Shown: positions 8,982 to 18,890, numbered from the stretch's first letter. The stretch is DNA of 64,000 nt from Actinomycetales bacterium (GCA_020444245.1 JAHLLI010000013.1:1-64000); one strand, 5' to 3'. Made by a program: numbers and translations. The notes: generated by a model not told the origin, from the letters alone.

Positions 8982-9466
8982 CCGACGAGGTCGACCGGAT
9001 CATCGACGCGTGGCGGCGCGAGCGCCCGGACCTCGACGTGGCGCCGCTCGCCGTGCTGTCCCGGATCAGCCGGCTGGCCCGGCACCTGGACCTCGCGCGC
9101 GGTCGCGCGTTCAGCGGGCACGGCCTGGAGCAGTGGGAGTTCGACGTGCTCTCCGCGCTGCGCAGGGCCGGCGAGCCCTACGAGCTCTCGCCCGGCGTGC
9201 TGGTCACCCAGACCCTGGTCACCAGCGGCACCATGACCAACCGGATCGACCGGCTCGAGGCCAGAGGCCTCGTGGTGCGCCGCCCGGCACCCGCCGACCG
9301 GCGAGGCGTGCTGGTCCGGCTGACCGAGCCCGGGCGGGCGGCGGTGGACGCCGCGCTGGCCGACCTGCTCGACGTCGAGCGCGCGCTGCTCGCCGCCCTG
9401 CCCGAGCCGGACCGTGCCCGCCTCGCGGACCTGCTGCGGGTGCTCGTCGCACCGTTCGACGCCTGA
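8978..9466 (+). CDS. MarR-family transcriptional regulator
   Basis: 162 residues. A winged helix spans roughly 45-125: EQWEFDVLSALRRAGEPYELSPGVLVTQTLVTSGTMTNRIDRLEARGLVVRRPAPADRRGVLV. TSGTMTNRIDRLE is the recognition helix and DRRGVLVRLT is the wing. GTG overlaps the TetR stop codon. It ends 25 bp from the convergent ABC-F gene. Having two regulators of different families coupled in one transcript without an adjacent target gene is slightly unusual. Confidence 0.9.
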   Translation: MTDEVDRIIDAWRRERPDLDVAPLAVLSRISRLARHLDLARGRAFSGHGLEQWEFDVLSALRRAGEPYELSPGVLVTQTLVTSGTMTNRIDRLEARGLVVRRPAPADRRGVLVRLTEPGRAAVDAALADLLDVERALLAALPEPDRARLADLLRVLVAPFDA

Positions 9467-9491
9467 GCTCGGCCCGGCGACCCGCCGTCGG

Positions 9492-11297
9492 TCACTCCGC
9501 GAGCTCGGCGGCCGCGAGCCACTCGTCCTCGAGCCCGGCCCGCTCGGCTTCGGCGGCCCGCAGCTCTGCGCTCAGGCGCTGCAGCGCCTCGTGGTCGGAC
9601 GCCTGCGCCACCATCGCGTCGTGCAGCCTGCCCACCTCGGCGGCCAGCCGCTCCAGGCGACGCTCGAGGCGCGCGAGGTCCTTGCGCGCCCGACGCACCT
9701 CGGCCGGCGCCCGGCTCGGAGCGAGCCGGTCCGTGGTCGCCCCGTCCCCACGGCCCGCGGCCGCCTGGCCCCCGTCCGGGCCGACCGCCCGTGCCACCGC
9801 GCGGCGCTCCAGGTACTCCTCGACCCCGCCGGGCAGGTCCCGGAGGGTGCCGTCGCCGAGCAGTGCGACCTGCCGGTCGCAGACCCGCTCGAGCAGGTAC
9901 CTGTCGTGCGAGACCACCACCAGCGTGCCGGGCCACCCGTCCAGCAGGTCCTCCACGGCGGTCAGGGTGTCGGTGTCCAGGTCGTTGGTGGGCTCGTCCA
10001 GCAGCAGCACGTTGGGCTCGCCCACCAGCAGGCGCAGCAGCGCCAGGCGCCGGCGCTCCCCGCCGGACAGGTCGCGCACCGGGGTGTGCGCGCGGTCCCG
10101 GGTGAAGCCCAGCCGCTCGACCAGCTGCGCGGCCGTCAGCTCGGCGCCACCGACCGTCGTGCGACGGCGCTCGCGCTCGACCACCTCGACCGCGCGCAGG
10201 TCGCCCAGCGTGTCCAGCTCGGCGACGTCCTGCGACAGGGTTGCGACCACGGCGGTCTTGCCCCTCTTCACCCGACCGGCCAGCACCGGCAGCGATCCGT
10301 CCAGCACGCGCAGCAGCGAGGTCTTGCCCGCGCCGTTGACCCCGACGACGCCCCACCGCTCCCCCGGGCCCAGCCGCCACGTCACGTCCGCCAGCAGCGG
10401 CGGTGCCCCGGGGTAGCCGATGGTCGCGTCCTCGAGGTCCAGCACGTCCTTGCCCTGCCGCGCGGTCGCGAGCCGGGTCAGCTCCAGGGAGTCGCGCGGG
10501 GGCGGCTCGTCGGCGATCAGCGCGGCGGCCGCGTCCAGCCGGAACCGTGGCTTGCTGGTCCGCGCCGGTGCGCCGCGGCGCAGCCACGCGAGCTCCTTGC
10601 GCAGGGCGTTGGCGCGCCTGGAGGCCGTGACCTGCGCCGACCGCGCCCGCTCGGCCCTGGCCAGCACCCAGGCGGCGTAGCCGCCGTCCAGCGGACTCAC
10701 CCGTCCGTCACCCACGACCTCCCAGGTCCGGGTGCACACCGCGTCCAGGAACCAGCGGTCGTGCGTCACCACCACCAGGGCCCCGCTGCCGGAGAAGCGC
10801 CGCACGAGGTGCTCGGCCAGCCACGCGACCCCCTCGACGTCGAGGTGGTTGGTCGGCTCGTCCAGCAGCAGCACGTCCGGGCGGGCCACCAGGAGTGCCG
10901 CGAGCGCGACCCGGCGACGTTGACCGCCGGAGAGCGTCGCGACCGGTGTGGACAGGTCCACGTCGGCCAGCAGGCCGTCGTGCACCTCACGCACCGCCGC
11001 GTCCGAGGCCCAGGTGTGCTCCGCCGCCGGGCCGTGCACCAGGTCGAGAACCGTCCCGGTGACGTCGGGGTCGCGCTGGTCGAGCAGCCCCACGGTCAGC
11101 CCACCCACGTGCGTGACCCGTCCGGCGTCGGGTGCCTGGCGTCGCGCGACCAGCCGGAGCAACGTCGACTTCCCCGCCCCGTTGGGGCCGAGCACCCCCA
11201 CCCGGTCACCGTCGTCGAGGCCGAGCGAGACGCCGTCCAGCAGGGTCCGCGTGCCCACCGCCAGACCGACCCCGTCGAGCCCGAGGAGGTGGCTCAC
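9492..11297 (-). CDS. ABC-F family ATPase (Uup/ribosome-protection type)
   Basis: 601 residues with two ABC domains and no membrane segments. First: GPNGAGKSTLLRL, LSGGQRRRVALAALL, DVLLLDEPTNHLD. Second: GVNGAGKTSLLRV, LSGGERRRLALLRLL, NVLLLDEPTNDLD. The linker between the domains is charged (RANALRKELAWLRRG). The C-terminal arm carries a coiled coil (RKDLARLERRLERLAAEVGRLHD), as in Uup/ABC-F proteins that act on ribosomes or structured nucleic acids. GTG start overlaps the ispE stop (GTGA). Whether it gives antibiotic resistance cannot be judged from sequence; the ispE-linked position suggests a housekeeping member. Confidence 0.9.
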   Translation of the reverse strand: MSHLLGLDGVGLAVGTRTLLDGVSLGLDDGDRVGVLGPNGAGKSTLLRLVARRQAPDAGRVTHVGGLTVGLLDQRDPDVTGTVLDLVHGPAAEHTWASDAAVREVHDGLLADVDLSTPVATLSGGQRRRVALAALLVARPDVLLLDEPTNHLDVEGVAWLAEHLVRRFSGSGALVVVTHDRWFLDAVCTRTWEVVGDGRVSPLDGGYAAWVLARAERARSAQVTASRRANALRKELAWLRRGAPARTSKPRFRLDAAAALIADEPPPRDSLELTRLATARQGKDVLDLEDATIGYPGAPPLLADVTWRLGPGERWGVVGVNGAGKTSLLRVLDGSLPVLAGRVKRGKTAVVATLSQDVAELDTLGDLRAVEVVERERRRTTVGGAELTAAQLVERLGFTRDRAHTPVRDLSGGERRRLALLRLLVGEPNVLLLDEPTNDLDTDTLTAVEDLLDGWPGTLVVVSHDRYLLERVCDRQVALLGDGTLRDLPGGVEEYLERRAVARAVGPDGGQAAAGRGDGATTDRLAPSRAPAEVRRARKDLARLERRLERLAAEVGRLHDAMVAQASDHEALQRLSAELRAAEAERAGLEDEWLAAAELAE

Positions 11298-12205
11298 AGC
11301 ACGCGCGCCCCGGCGACCGGCCCCACCGCGGTCAGGGTGTCGTCGGCCTGACCCGCTGCGCGCATCGCCGCCGCGAGCTCCATCGAGTGCCGGCGGCTGC
11401 GGGCCAGCGCCGCCACGGTCGGCCCCGAGCCGGTGACCACCACGCCCAGCGCGCCGGCCCGGGCCGCGGCCTCCACGGTGCGGCCCAGCTCCGGGGCCAG
11501 CTCCATCGCCGCGGCCTGCAGGTCGTTGCCCAGGCACCGGCCCACGGCGTCGAGGTCCGCCGCCCGCAACGCGGTCAGCAGGTCGCGGTCCGGCTCGGGG
11601 TCGGCCAGGCCGGGGTCGGCGAGCTCGTCGAACCTCTCGAAGACCCTGGGGGTGGACAGGCCGGTGCGCCGCGTGGCCAGCGCCCAGTGGTAGCGGCCAC
11701 GGCTCAGCGCCGGGCTCAGCAGGTCCCCGCGCCTGGTGCCCACGGCGGTGTGCCCGAGCAGGATGAACGGCACGTCGGCCCCGAGCTCGGCGGCGAGCTC
11801 CAGGAGCCGGTCGCGGCTCAGGCCGGCGCCCCACAGGGCGTCGCAGGCCAGCAGCGCCGCGGCGCCGTCGGCCGAGCCGCCCGCCATGCCGCCGGCCACC
11901 GGCACGCTCTTGCGGACCCGCAGGTGCACGAGGGGCTCCAGGCCCACCTCGTCGGCGAGCAGCCGGGCGGCCCGCCAGGCGAGGTTGGTGTCGTCGACCG
12001 GGACGCGCCCGGCGTCGACGCCCTCGACGCTGACCCCGAGGCCCTCCGCCGGGGTCGCGACGACCTCCTCGTAGACCGAGACGGCCTGGAACACGGTGGC
12101 CAGCCGGTGGTAGCCGTCGGGTTGCCGAGGACCGACGCCGAGGCTGAGGTTCAGCTTGCCCGGCGCCCGGACGATCACGGCATCGGGCGTGCTCACACGC
12201 ACCAC
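11294..12205 (-). CDS. ispE: 4-diphosphocytidyl-2-C-methyl-D-erythritol kinase
   Basis: 303 residues. GHMP-kinase fold with the N-terminal APGKLNLSLGVGPRQPDGYH, the ATP-binding glycine loop PVAGGMAGGSADGAAALLACDALWG, and late glycine motif VVTGSGPTVAAL. It phosphorylates CDP-methylerythritol in the MEP isoprenoid pathway. Starts available are GTGs; 12205 is used, and 12196 (before STPDAV) is equally possible. It lies 25 bp after rsmA, the conserved actinobacterial rpf-rsmA-ispE order. Confidence 0.95.
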   Translation of the reverse strand: MVRVSTPDAVIVRAPGKLNLSLGVGPRQPDGYHRLATVFQAVSVYEEVVATPAEGLGVSVEGVDAGRVPVDDTNLAWRAARLLADEVGLEPLVHLRVRKSVPVAGGMAGGSADGAAALLACDALWGAGLSRDRLLELAAELGADVPFILLGHTAVGTRRGDLLSPALSRGRYHWALATRRTGLSTPRVFERFDELADPGLADPEPDRDLLTALRAADLDAVGRCLGNDLQAAAMELAPELGRTVEAAARAGALGVVVTGSGPTVAALARSRRHSMELAAAMRAAGQADDTLTAVGPVAGARVL

Positions 12206-12230
12206 TCTGGCACGTCGGCCGACGCGCCGC

Positions 12231-13109
12231 TCACGTGGCCGCCCGCCTGCCGGGCACGACGACGCCGGCCTCGGCCAGCGCCTTCGCGACCGCCGCGAAC
12301 TGCGTCACGGTGAGCCGTTCGCCACGGGCCGTGGGCTCCACCCCCGCCCGGGTCAGGGCATCGGCCGCCACGGCGCTCGTGCCCGCCACGCCCGCCAGCG
12401 CCGCGCGCAGCATCTTGCGACGCTGGGCGAACGCGGTGTCGACGACCGCGAACACCTGCTCGCGGTCCCCGGGCGGCGGGTCGCGGCGTTCGAGCGCGAC
12501 GAGCGCGGAGTCCACCCGCGGCACCGGCCAGAACGCCGCACGGCCGACGTTGCCGGCCGGGCGTGCGTCCGCGTACCAGGCGGCCTTGACCGACGGGACG
12601 CCGTAGGTGCGCGAACCGGGCGGCGCGACCAGCCGGTCGGCCACCTCCGCCTGCACCATCACCAGCGCGCGCTCCAGCGAGCCGAAGCGCTCCAGGAACG
12701 CCAGGAGCACCGGCACGGCGACGTTGTACGGCAGGTTGGCCACCAGGGCCGTCGGCGGCGGTCCGGGCAGCTCGGTGACCCGCAGGGCGTCGGCGCCCAC
12801 CACCGTGAGCCGACCGGCGGCCTCCGGCAGCCGCTCGGCCACCGTCGCGGGCAGCTGCTCGGCCAGCACGGGGTCGATCTCGACCGCGACCACCTCGGCA
12901 CCGGCTTCGAGCAGGCCCAGGGTCAGCGAGCCGAGACCGGGACCGACCTCGACCACCCGCTCCCCCGGCGTGACCCGGGCCACGCGCACGATCCGGCGCA
13001 CGGTCCCCGGGTCGACGACGAAGTTCTGCCCGAGCGACTTGGTGGGGCGCACGCCGAGGCGGTCCGCCAGCGCGCGCACCTGGCTCGGGCCGAGCAGGGG
13101 GTCGGTCAT
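12231..13109 (-). CDS. rsmA: 16S rRNA (adenine1518-N6/adenine1519-N6)-dimethyltransferase
   Basis: 292 residues, KsgA/Dim1 family. It has [24 protein letters not shown] motif [28 protein letters not shown] and catalytic motif [26 protein letters not shown] -10 element at 13117-13122 lies 7 nt from the ATG, so the transcript is probably leaderless. It dimethylates the two adenines of the 16S 3' hairpin during ribosome maturation. Confidence 0.96.
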   Translation of the reverse strand: MTDPLLGPSQVRALADRLGVRPTKSLGQNFVVDPGTVRRIVRVARVTPGERVVEVGPGLGSLTLGLLEAGAEVVAVEIDPVLAEQLPATVAERLPEAAGRLTVVGADALRVTELPGPPPTALVANLPYNVAVPVLLAFLERFGSLERALVMVQAEVADRLVAPPGSRTYGVPSVKAAWYADARPAGNVGRAAFWPVPRVDSALVALERRDPPPGDREQVFAVVDTAFAQRRKMLRAALAGVAGTSAVAADALTRAGVEPTARGERLTVTQFAAVAKALAEAGVVVPGRRAAT

Positions 13110-13136
13110 GGGTGCGAACCTAGCGCCACCGACGCC

Positions 13137-13170
13137 GCAGGCCCGGCCCGCCGGAGCGGACCGGGCCTGC
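13137..13170 (-). terminator. Hairpin after rpf
   Basis: The arms GCAGGCCCGG (13137-13146) and CCGGGCCTGC (13161-13170) pair perfectly, with a further CCGC/GCGG pairing inside. It lies 9 bp beyond the rpf stop and upstream of the rsmA promoter, so it probably separates rpf from rsmA. Confidence 0.65.
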
Positions 13171-13179
13171 TGAGCCGTC

Positions 13180-14352
13180 TCAGCGCAGGCCGAGCTTGGC
13201 CGAGCAGGCGGGCCACTGGCCCCAGCCCGACCGGGCCTGCAACGCCTTGGCGCGGGCGGTCTGCTCGGCGGCGGACGCCTGGGTCGGCAGGCCGGAGCCG
13301 CCCATCGCTCGCCAGGTGCCCAGCGAGAACTGGTACAGGCCGTAGTAGAGCCCGTTGGAGGAGACGGCCTTCGGGTTGCCGCCGGACTCGCACTTGGCCA
13401 GCGCCGCCCACACGTCGCCGCCCACCGAGCTCGACACCGCGGGCGCGGGGCGCGCCTTGGTGCCCACCTCGACGATCGCGGCCACCGGCTCCTTGGTCAC
13501 CGTGTCGCTGACCGTCGTGCGGGACTCCTCGACACCGTCGACGGTGGTGACGCGGGAGACCACGGTGCGCTCGCCGGCCACGCCGGAGCGGACGGTGCGC
13601 TTCTGGCCGGTGTACAGGCCGGAGGTCTTGCGGGTCTGCGTGGCGAAGTCCACGGCAACCACGTCCGTGACGTCCTTCACGACGACGCGCTGGACCTGGA
13701 CGGTCAGGCGCCCGTCGACCAGGTGCACCTGCACGCGGTCGTCGGCGTGCACCGCCACGCCCGCGACCGCGAGCGCCGCGGACAGGCCGGTGGTCGCGGG
13801 CACCGTCGTGGTGGTGCCGTCGGCGACCACGTCGACCGAGCCGCTCGCGGCCAGGCGCACCGGGAGCGCGACGCGTCCCTGGGACCTCGACGGCAGCAGC
13901 GCCACGTCCGCGCCCCGGGCCTCGAGCACGCCGAGCGCGTCCGACGCGGACAGCGCCGTCGACCACACCTTGGTGCTCGTGCCGTCGACGCTGACCTCCA
14001 GCTGGTGGGCGTGACGCACCACGACGGTCGCGCCGTCGGCCAGCGGGGTGGCGCCGACCGGGGTCAGCGCGTCGTGCGCGTCGAGCTGCACGTCCTGGTC
14101 GCCGAGCAGGCCGGAGACCGTGCCGGCGAACGTCGAGACCTGGGTGACGGTGCCGTCGACATCCAGGGTCACCACCTTGTGGGCCTGGGCGACGGCGACG
14201 CCGGTGCCGGCCAGCAGGAGCGCGCCGGTCACGGCGAGCACCACGGGCACGCGGCGCCCGCGGCGGGCAGGCGCGTCGGACTCGGGGGTGGCCGCTGGGG
14301 CGGCGAGGTCGGGGGCGGTCTGCGCCTGGGCGCGGCGGAGGGAGAAGCGCAC
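13180..14352 (-). CDS. rpfB: Resuscitation-promoting factor, DUF348 + G5 + Rpf (RpfB type)
   Basis: 390 residues from GTG 14352 (AGGA 5 nt upstream). A cytoplasmic N terminus with RRGRRVP precedes a single membrane/signal segment. Three DUF348 repeats follow (for example [25 protein letters not shown]), then a G5-type domain ([25 protein letters not shown]) and a C-terminal Rpf lysozyme-like domain: [36 protein letters not shown], paired cysteines (CESGG and PACSAK) and the catalytic Glu in CESGG. It cleaves peptidoglycan at the cell surface and stimulates exit from dormancy. An in-frame ATG at 14400 is an alternative start. It lies downstream of a paralogous gene. Confidence 0.93.
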   Translation of the reverse strand: MRFSLRRAQAQTAPDLAAPAATPESDAPARRGRRVPVVLAVTGALLLAGTGVAVAQAHKVVTLDVDGTVTQVSTFAGTVSGLLGDQDVQLDAHDALTPVGATPLADGATVVVRHAHQLEVSVDGTSTKVWSTALSASDALGVLEARGADVALLPSRSQGRVALPVRLAASGSVDVVADGTTTTVPATTGLSAALAVAGVAVHADDRVQVHLVDGRLTVQVQRVVVKDVTDVVAVDFATQTRKTSGLYTGQKRTVRSGVAGERTVVSRVTTVDGVEESRTTVSDTVTKEPVAAIVEVGTKARPAPAVSSSVGGDVWAALAKCESGGNPKAVSSNGLYYGLYQFSLGTWRAMGGSGLPTQASAAEQTARAKALQARSGWGQWPACSAKLGLR

Positions 14353-14480
14353 GTGGGTCCTGTCGTCGTTGCACCCGGGCACAGGGAGTGGTGCGCGCAT
14401 GGCGCCCAGCCGGTTGTTCTGGGGGGGCAGGGCCGTCGTGGGCCCCGGGGCTGGTCCGGACTCCCTGATCCGGCCGTCAC

Positions 14481-14501
14481 ACCACCGCGCAGGGCGGTGG
14501 T
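14481..14501 (-). other. Hairpin in the 5' leader of rpf
   Basis: An 8-bp perfect stem, ACCACCGC paired with GCGGTGGT around a 5-nt loop, lies between the predicted rpf promoter and the start codon. The ~170-nt leader is long and strongly structured. rpf genes in many actinobacteria are controlled by a c-di-AMP (ydaO) riboswitch; I looked for its conserved blocks and did not find them convincingly. Confidence 0.45.
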
Positions 14502-14529
14502 CCGTCACCCATGGGATGACATGGTCGAC

Positions 14530-14558
14530 CGTAACCGGATCGTGACCTCCGCTGTCAA
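14530..14558 (-). promoter_or_regulatory. Promoter of rpf
   Basis: A consensus -35 TTGACA (14553-14558), a 17-nt spacer, and a -10-like GTTACG (14530-14535) on the minus strand, putting transcription start near 14523, about 170 nt before the rpf GTG. A related GTTACCGTCG block occurs upstream of the neighbouring paralogue. Confidence 0.6.
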
Positions 14559-14664
14559 GCCGAGGTGTGTCGGACGTGTGCAGATCGCGCGTGGGCACGG
14601 CGCGAACCGCCCGAATCGTGTCGGAACTCACGTCTGGGCCGGGCGGACCGGGCCGCCCGACGCG

Positions 14665-15840
14665 TCAGTACCAGCCGCTCGAGGTGAAGTGCGCCCACGC
14701 CCCGCACGGCGTCCCGTAGCGGTTCGCGATGTAGCCCAGGCCCCACGCGATCTGGGTCGCAGGGTTGGTCTGCCAGTCCGAGCCCGCCGAGGCCATCTTC
14801 GAGCCGGGCAGGGCCTGCGGGATGCCGTACGCACCGGTCGACTTGTTCTGGGCGTTGACCCGCCAGTTGCTCTCCCGGGTCCACAGCGAGTCCAGGCAGG
14901 CGTACTGCTGCTGGTCCCAGCCACGGGCCAGCACCATGTCCAGCCCGATCGCCCGTGCGGTGCCCGGTGCCACCGCCGCGACCTGCGGCAGCTGCTGGGT
15001 CCCGACCTTGATCACCCGGTCGACCGGCTGGGCGAGCACCGAGCGGGTGAGCACGGTCCGGCCGATCTCGACACCGTCGACCAGATAGGCCTCGTAGGTC
15101 TCCACCTCGCGCCCGTCGGAGCCGGCCGAGGCGACCACCTCAGTGCCCTTGAGGATCGACGAGTCGTTCTTCTTGACCGTCTGGTAGGGCACGGTCACCG
15201 TCGCAGAACCGACCCGGATGGTGACCCGCGTGACCATCACCACGAGCCCGTCGACCGCCGCGGCGTCCAGCGGGACCGAGACCAGGTCGTGCTCTCCGAG
15301 CACCACACCCGCCTCGCCGAGAACCTCACGCACCGTCGATGCAGTGGTGTGCACGTCCTGCATGGTGCCGTCGATCGCGACCCGGACGTCCTTGGGCGTC
15401 GACAGGCGCAGCACGCCGCGGCCCACCGTCTCCGAGCGCGACGCAGAGGCGCGCGAGCTGCGCAGCCCGAGCTCGTCGACCACGTCGCCGACGGTGCGCG
15501 CCGTGGTCCACAGCGTGCGTTCCTGACCGTCGACCTCGAGCTGGAGCTCACGGGTGTGCGCGACCACGATCGTCGCGCCACCGTCGACCGGCTGGTCGAC
15601 GGACGGGATCACCACGTCCTTGGCGCCGACCTCGATCTGCTGGGCCGCGAGCACGTCACCGACGGTGCGGCCGAAGACCGTCACCGTCCGGGCCTTGCCG
15701 TCGACCTCGACGACGACCTGCTTGTGCAGGGCCGCGAACCCCGTGGTCCCCGCGACCACGAGCGCCAGCACGCCCGCCTGGGCGGCCAGGCGGTACCGGC
15801 CGGGCAGCCGGCGTGGCTGTCGCGTACTCGCCTCGGGCAC
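14665..15840 (-). CDS. DUF348/G5 protein with C-terminal lytic-transglycosylase-like domain
   Basis: 391 residues from GTG 15840. It has the same architecture as the downstream rpf gene: basic N terminus, one membrane/signal segment (VLALVVAGTTGFAALH), three DUF348 repeats (KQVVVEVDGKARTVTVFGRTVGDVL) and a G5 domain (SSILKGTEVVASAGSDGREVETYEAYLVDG). The C terminus differs: LARGWDQQQYACLDSLWTRESNWRVNAQN, TGAYGIPQALPGSKMASAG and IAWGLGYIANRYG are of the SLT/aggregation-promoting-factor type, with Glu in TRESNW as likely catalyst. It is expected to be a surface peptidoglycan hydrolase. The genes look like a tandem duplication with a swapped catalytic domain. Confidence 0.88.
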   Translation of the reverse strand: MPEASTRQPRRLPGRYRLAAQAGVLALVVAGTTGFAALHKQVVVEVDGKARTVTVFGRTVGDVLAAQQIEVGAKDVVIPSVDQPVDGGATIVVAHTRELQLEVDGQERTLWTTARTVGDVVDELGLRSSRASASRSETVGRGVLRLSTPKDVRVAIDGTMQDVHTTASTVREVLGEAGVVLGEHDLVSVPLDAAAVDGLVVMVTRVTIRVGSATVTVPYQTVKKNDSSILKGTEVVASAGSDGREVETYEAYLVDGVEIGRTVLTRSVLAQPVDRVIKVGTQQLPQVAAVAPGTARAIGLDMVLARGWDQQQYACLDSLWTRESNWRVNAQNKSTGAYGIPQALPGSKMASAGSDWQTNPATQIAWGLGYIANRYGTPCGAWAHFTSSGWY

Positions 15841-15852
15841 TCGGGATCCGAT

Positions 15853-15874
15853 CGTGAGGGTGCAGGACCTCACG
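15853..15874 (-). other. Small hairpin upstream of the G5 transglycosylase gene
   Basis: CGTGAGG and CCTCACG pair (7 bp, 8-nt loop) between a GTTACC -10-like element and the GTG start. It may be a leader structure that limits translation; significance is uncertain. Confidence 0.3.
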
Positions 15875-16001
15875 ACGGTAACGGAATGGACACGGCCGCG
15901 GTAGTCGGTCGAGGCCGCCGGTTCGTCCTGCGCCCCGGCGAACCGGGGCGAAACGGGCACCTCTACCGCCCTGAGCAGGACTTTCACCCCACCGAGAGCG
16001 A

Positions 16002-16973
16002 TCACCAGGGCCCGTAGAGCTCCTCGCCGGTACGCGAGACGAGATCGCACAGGTCGGCCAGGTCGGTGCCCAGCTCCGCGGCGACCTGGGCGGCGGTGAG
16101 GGCCACCAGGTACGGGCCGTTCGGGCGTCCCCGGTACGGGTGCGGCGGCAGGTACGGCGCGTCGGTCTCGAGCAGGATCCGCTCGGGCGGGGTGCGGTGC
16201 AGGGCGTCGCGCAGGTCGGCCGAGGCGGGGTAGCCGACCGGCCCGGCGAACGACAGGTACCAGCCGTGCTCGGCGCACACCTCGGCCAGCGCGCCGTCGC
16301 CGGAGTAGCAGTGGAAGACGGTCCGCTCGGGCGCCCCGTCGGCGAGGAGCACCTCGACCACCTCGTCGTGCGCGTCCCGGTCGTGGATCTGGAGCACCAG
16401 GTCCAGCTCCTTGGCCAGCGCGATGTGCGCGCGGAAGGCCTCGCGCTGCACCGCGCGGCCCTGCTCGCCCGCCCGGAAGTGGTCCAGCCCGGTCTCGCCG
16501 ATCACGCGCACCCGAGGGTTGGCCGCCGCGACCCTTGCGACCTCGGCGATCGCCTCGTCGAGCGGGACCGCATGGTGCGGGCGGGGGTGGGGTTCGAGGC
16601 CGTCGGGGGCCAGCTCGCGGACGCCCGCATGCAGCACCGCCTCGTTGGGGTGGATCGCCAGCCCGCCGAGCACCCGGGCACCGGGCAGCGCCGGGCCGCG
16701 CAGCAGCGCATCCGTCCACGCGACCGACGGCAGGTCGCAGCCGATCTGCACGACGCGGTCGACACCGACCTCCGCCGCGCGGACGAGGTGGTCGGCGACG
16801 GTCGGCTCGCCGTCCAGCCAACCGTCGCCCGGCCCGTCGCCCGAGCGCTCGCGCCAGCCGAAGCCGTCGGCCACCTCCAGGACGTGGTCGAGGTGGGAGT
16901 GATTGTCGACCAGTGGCCGAGGCAGCGGCTCCGGGGCCGGCGGCCAGGACCGGTCGCGGCGCTTGCGACTCAT
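16002..16973 (-). CDS. tatD: TatD-family metal-dependent deoxyribonuclease/hydrolase
   Basis: 323 residues. Metal-site motifs: VDNHSHLDHV at the N terminus, GLAIHPNEA, IGETGLDHFRA, QIHDRDAHDEVVEVL, FHCYSGD and LLETDAPYLPP. The family shows Mg-dependent 3'-5' exonuclease activity. An N-terminal extension (MSRKRRDRSWPPAPEPLPRP) is basic and proline-rich. It starts 10 nt after metG, the classical metG-tatD-rpf order of actinobacteria. Confidence 0.93.
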   Translation of the reverse strand: MSRKRRDRSWPPAPEPLPRPLVDNHSHLDHVLEVADGFGWRERSGDGPGDGWLDGEPTVADHLVRAAEVGVDRVVQIGCDLPSVAWTDALLRGPALPGARVLGGLAIHPNEAVLHAGVRELAPDGLEPHPRPHHAVPLDEAIAEVARVAAANPRVRVIGETGLDHFRAGEQGRAVQREAFRAHIALAKELDLVLQIHDRDAHDEVVEVLLADGAPERTVFHCYSGDGALAEVCAEHGWYLSFAGPVGYPASADLRDALHRTPPERILLETDAPYLPPHPYRGRPNGPYLVALTAAQVAAELGTDLADLCDLVSRTGEELYGPW

Positions 16974-16983
16974 CGCCGGCGGC

Positions 16984-18801
16984 TCACGCCCCGCCCGAGC
17001 CGAGCCGGCCGAGCTCCTCGTCGACCACGGCGGGATCGAGCTTGGTGAACACCGGCGTCGGCTTGCCGACCGGGGTCCCGGGCACCACCGGGCGGGACTC
17101 CCACACCGGTGTGGCGGAGTAGTCGCCGGTGATCACCGGGTAGGCGTCCAGCCCCGCGCCGTCGCCGGGGTCGAGCTCGGTGACCTGCTCGATGCGCGGC
17201 ATCGGCATGAACTCCCCCGTGCCGCCGAGCACCTGGTGCACACGGTTGGCCGAGTGCGGCAGGAACGGCGCGAGCAGGGTGTTGCAGTCCGACACGCACT
17301 GGGCGGCCACGTGCAGCACCGTGCCCAGGCGCTCGCGCTGGGACGGGTCCTTCATCTTGTACGGCTCGGTGACCGTCAGGTACTTGTTCACCTCGCCGAC
17401 CACGCGCATCGCCTCGGCGATCGCGGCCCGCTGCCGGTGCCGGCCGATCAGCCCGCCGACCGCGTCGAACCCGTCCCGCACGGCGGCCAGCACGGCCTCG
17501 TCGACCGGCTCGAGCGGGCCGGCCGCAGGGATCTCGCCGAAGCTCTTGGCGATCATCGTCGCGGTGCGGTTGACCAGGTTGCCCCAACCCGCGACCAGCT
17601 CGGAGTTGGTGCGCTGGACGAACTCCGCCCAGGTGAAGTCGGCGTCGGACGTCTCCGGGCCGGCCGCGCAGATGAAGTAGCGCAGCGCGTCCGGCTGGTA
17701 GCGCGCGAGCATGTCCCCGACCAGGATCACGTGGCCGCGCGAGGTCGACAGCTGCTTGGACTCCATGGTCATGAACTCGCTGGAGACCACCTCGGTGGGC
17801 AGGTTCAGCCGGCCGTACTCCCCCGGCTCACCGCCGCGCTCGCCCTCGCCGTTGTACGCCAGGAGCTCGGCCGGCCAGATCTGGGAGTGGAAGACGATGT
17901 TGTCCTTGCCCATGAAGTAGTACGACAGCGACTCCGGGTCGTTCCACCACTCGCGCCAGCGCTCCGGGGCGCCGATCCTGCGGGCCCACTCGATGCTGGC
18001 CGACAGGTAGCCGATCACCGCGTCGAACCACACGTACAGACGCTTGGTGCGCTGCTCGCGCCAACCGTCGAGCGGGATCGGGATGCCCCAGTCAATGTCC
18101 CGGGTCATGGCCCGGGGGCGGATGTCCTCGAGGATGTTCTGGCTGAACTTGATGACGTTCGGCCGCCACAGCCCGGTGGCCTCGCGCTCGTCCAGCCACT
18201 CGCCGAGCGCGTCGGCGAGCGCCGGCAGGTCCAGGAAGAAGTGCCGGGTCTCGACGAACTCCGGTGTCTCGCCGTTGATCTTGCTGCGGGGCTCGATCAG
18301 GTCGGTCGGGTCCAGCTGGTTGCCGCAGTTGTCGCACTGGTCGCCGCGGGCCTCGGGGTACCGGCAGATCGGGCAGGTGCCCTCGATGTAGCGGTCCGGC
18401 AGGGTGCGGCCCGTCGAGGGGCTGATCGCCGCCTGGGTGGTGCGCTCGACCATGTACCCGTTGCCGTGCACCGTGGTGAACAGCTCCTGCACCGTGCGGT
18501 AGTGGTTGCCGGTGGTGGTCCGGGTGAACAGGTCGTAGGACAGCCCGAGGTCGACGAGGTCCTTGACGATGATCGCGTTGTTCCGGTCGGCCAGCTCCTT
18601 GGCGCTCACACCCTCCTTGTCCGCCTGGACCAGGATCGGCGTGCCGTGCTCGTCGGTGCCGGACACCATGAGCACCTCGTGGCCCGCCATCCGCATGTAC
18701 CGGGAGAAGACGTCGGAGGGCACGCCGAACCCGGCGACGTGTCCGATGTGGCGTGGGCCGTTGGCGTAGGGCCAGGCGACCGCCGAGAGGATGTGGGCCA
18801 T
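16984..18801 (-). CDS. metG: Methionyl-tRNA synthetase
   Basis: 605 residues. Class I signatures: [13 protein letters not shown] (HIGH) and KQLSTSRG (KMSKS equivalent). The zinc knuckle is [17 protein letters not shown]. The anticodon-binding helical domain follows ([15 protein letters not shown]). There is no C-terminal tRNA-binding dimer domain. The start is ATG 18801, directly before [14 protein letters not shown]; a longer frame upstream lacks support. A TAGGAT -10-like element sits 8 nt before the ATG, so the mRNA may be leaderless or nearly so. Confidence 0.97.
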   Translation of the reverse strand: MAHILSAVAWPYANGPRHIGHVAGFGVPSDVFSRYMRMAGHEVLMVSGTDEHGTPILVQADKEGVSAKELADRNNAIIVKDLVDLGLSYDLFTRTTTGNHYRTVQELFTTVHGNGYMVERTTQAAISPSTGRTLPDRYIEGTCPICRYPEARGDQCDNCGNQLDPTDLIEPRSKINGETPEFVETRHFFLDLPALADALGEWLDEREATGLWRPNVIKFSQNILEDIRPRAMTRDIDWGIPIPLDGWREQRTKRLYVWFDAVIGYLSASIEWARRIGAPERWREWWNDPESLSYYFMGKDNIVFHSQIWPAELLAYNGEGERGGEPGEYGRLNLPTEVVSSEFMTMESKQLSTSRGHVILVGDMLARYQPDALRYFICAAGPETSDADFTWAEFVQRTNSELVAGWGNLVNRTATMIAKSFGEIPAAGPLEPVDEAVLAAVRDGFDAVGGLIGRHRQRAAIAEAMRVVGEVNKYLTVTEPYKMKDPSQRERLGTVLHVAAQCVSDCNTLLAPFLPHSANRVHQVLGGTGEFMPMPRIEQVTELDPGDGAGLDAYPVITGDYSATPVWESRPVVPGTPVGKPTPVFTKLDPAVVDEELGRLGSGGA

Positions 18802-18890
18802 GGGCCACGATCCTAGTGAGCGCAGGGACGGTGGCCCGCCGACCGACGGCCCGCCCGAGCCCGCCCGCCGGTTGACGCCCGGCCGGCGCC

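Noticed and set aside
14353-14523. c-di-AMP (ydaO) riboswitch before rpf
   Set aside because: Expected from actinobacterial rpf genes, but the conserved blocks (a GGTGAATC-type and a CCGAACCC..CAGCTAACC-type stretch) are not visible; only a hairpin is supported.
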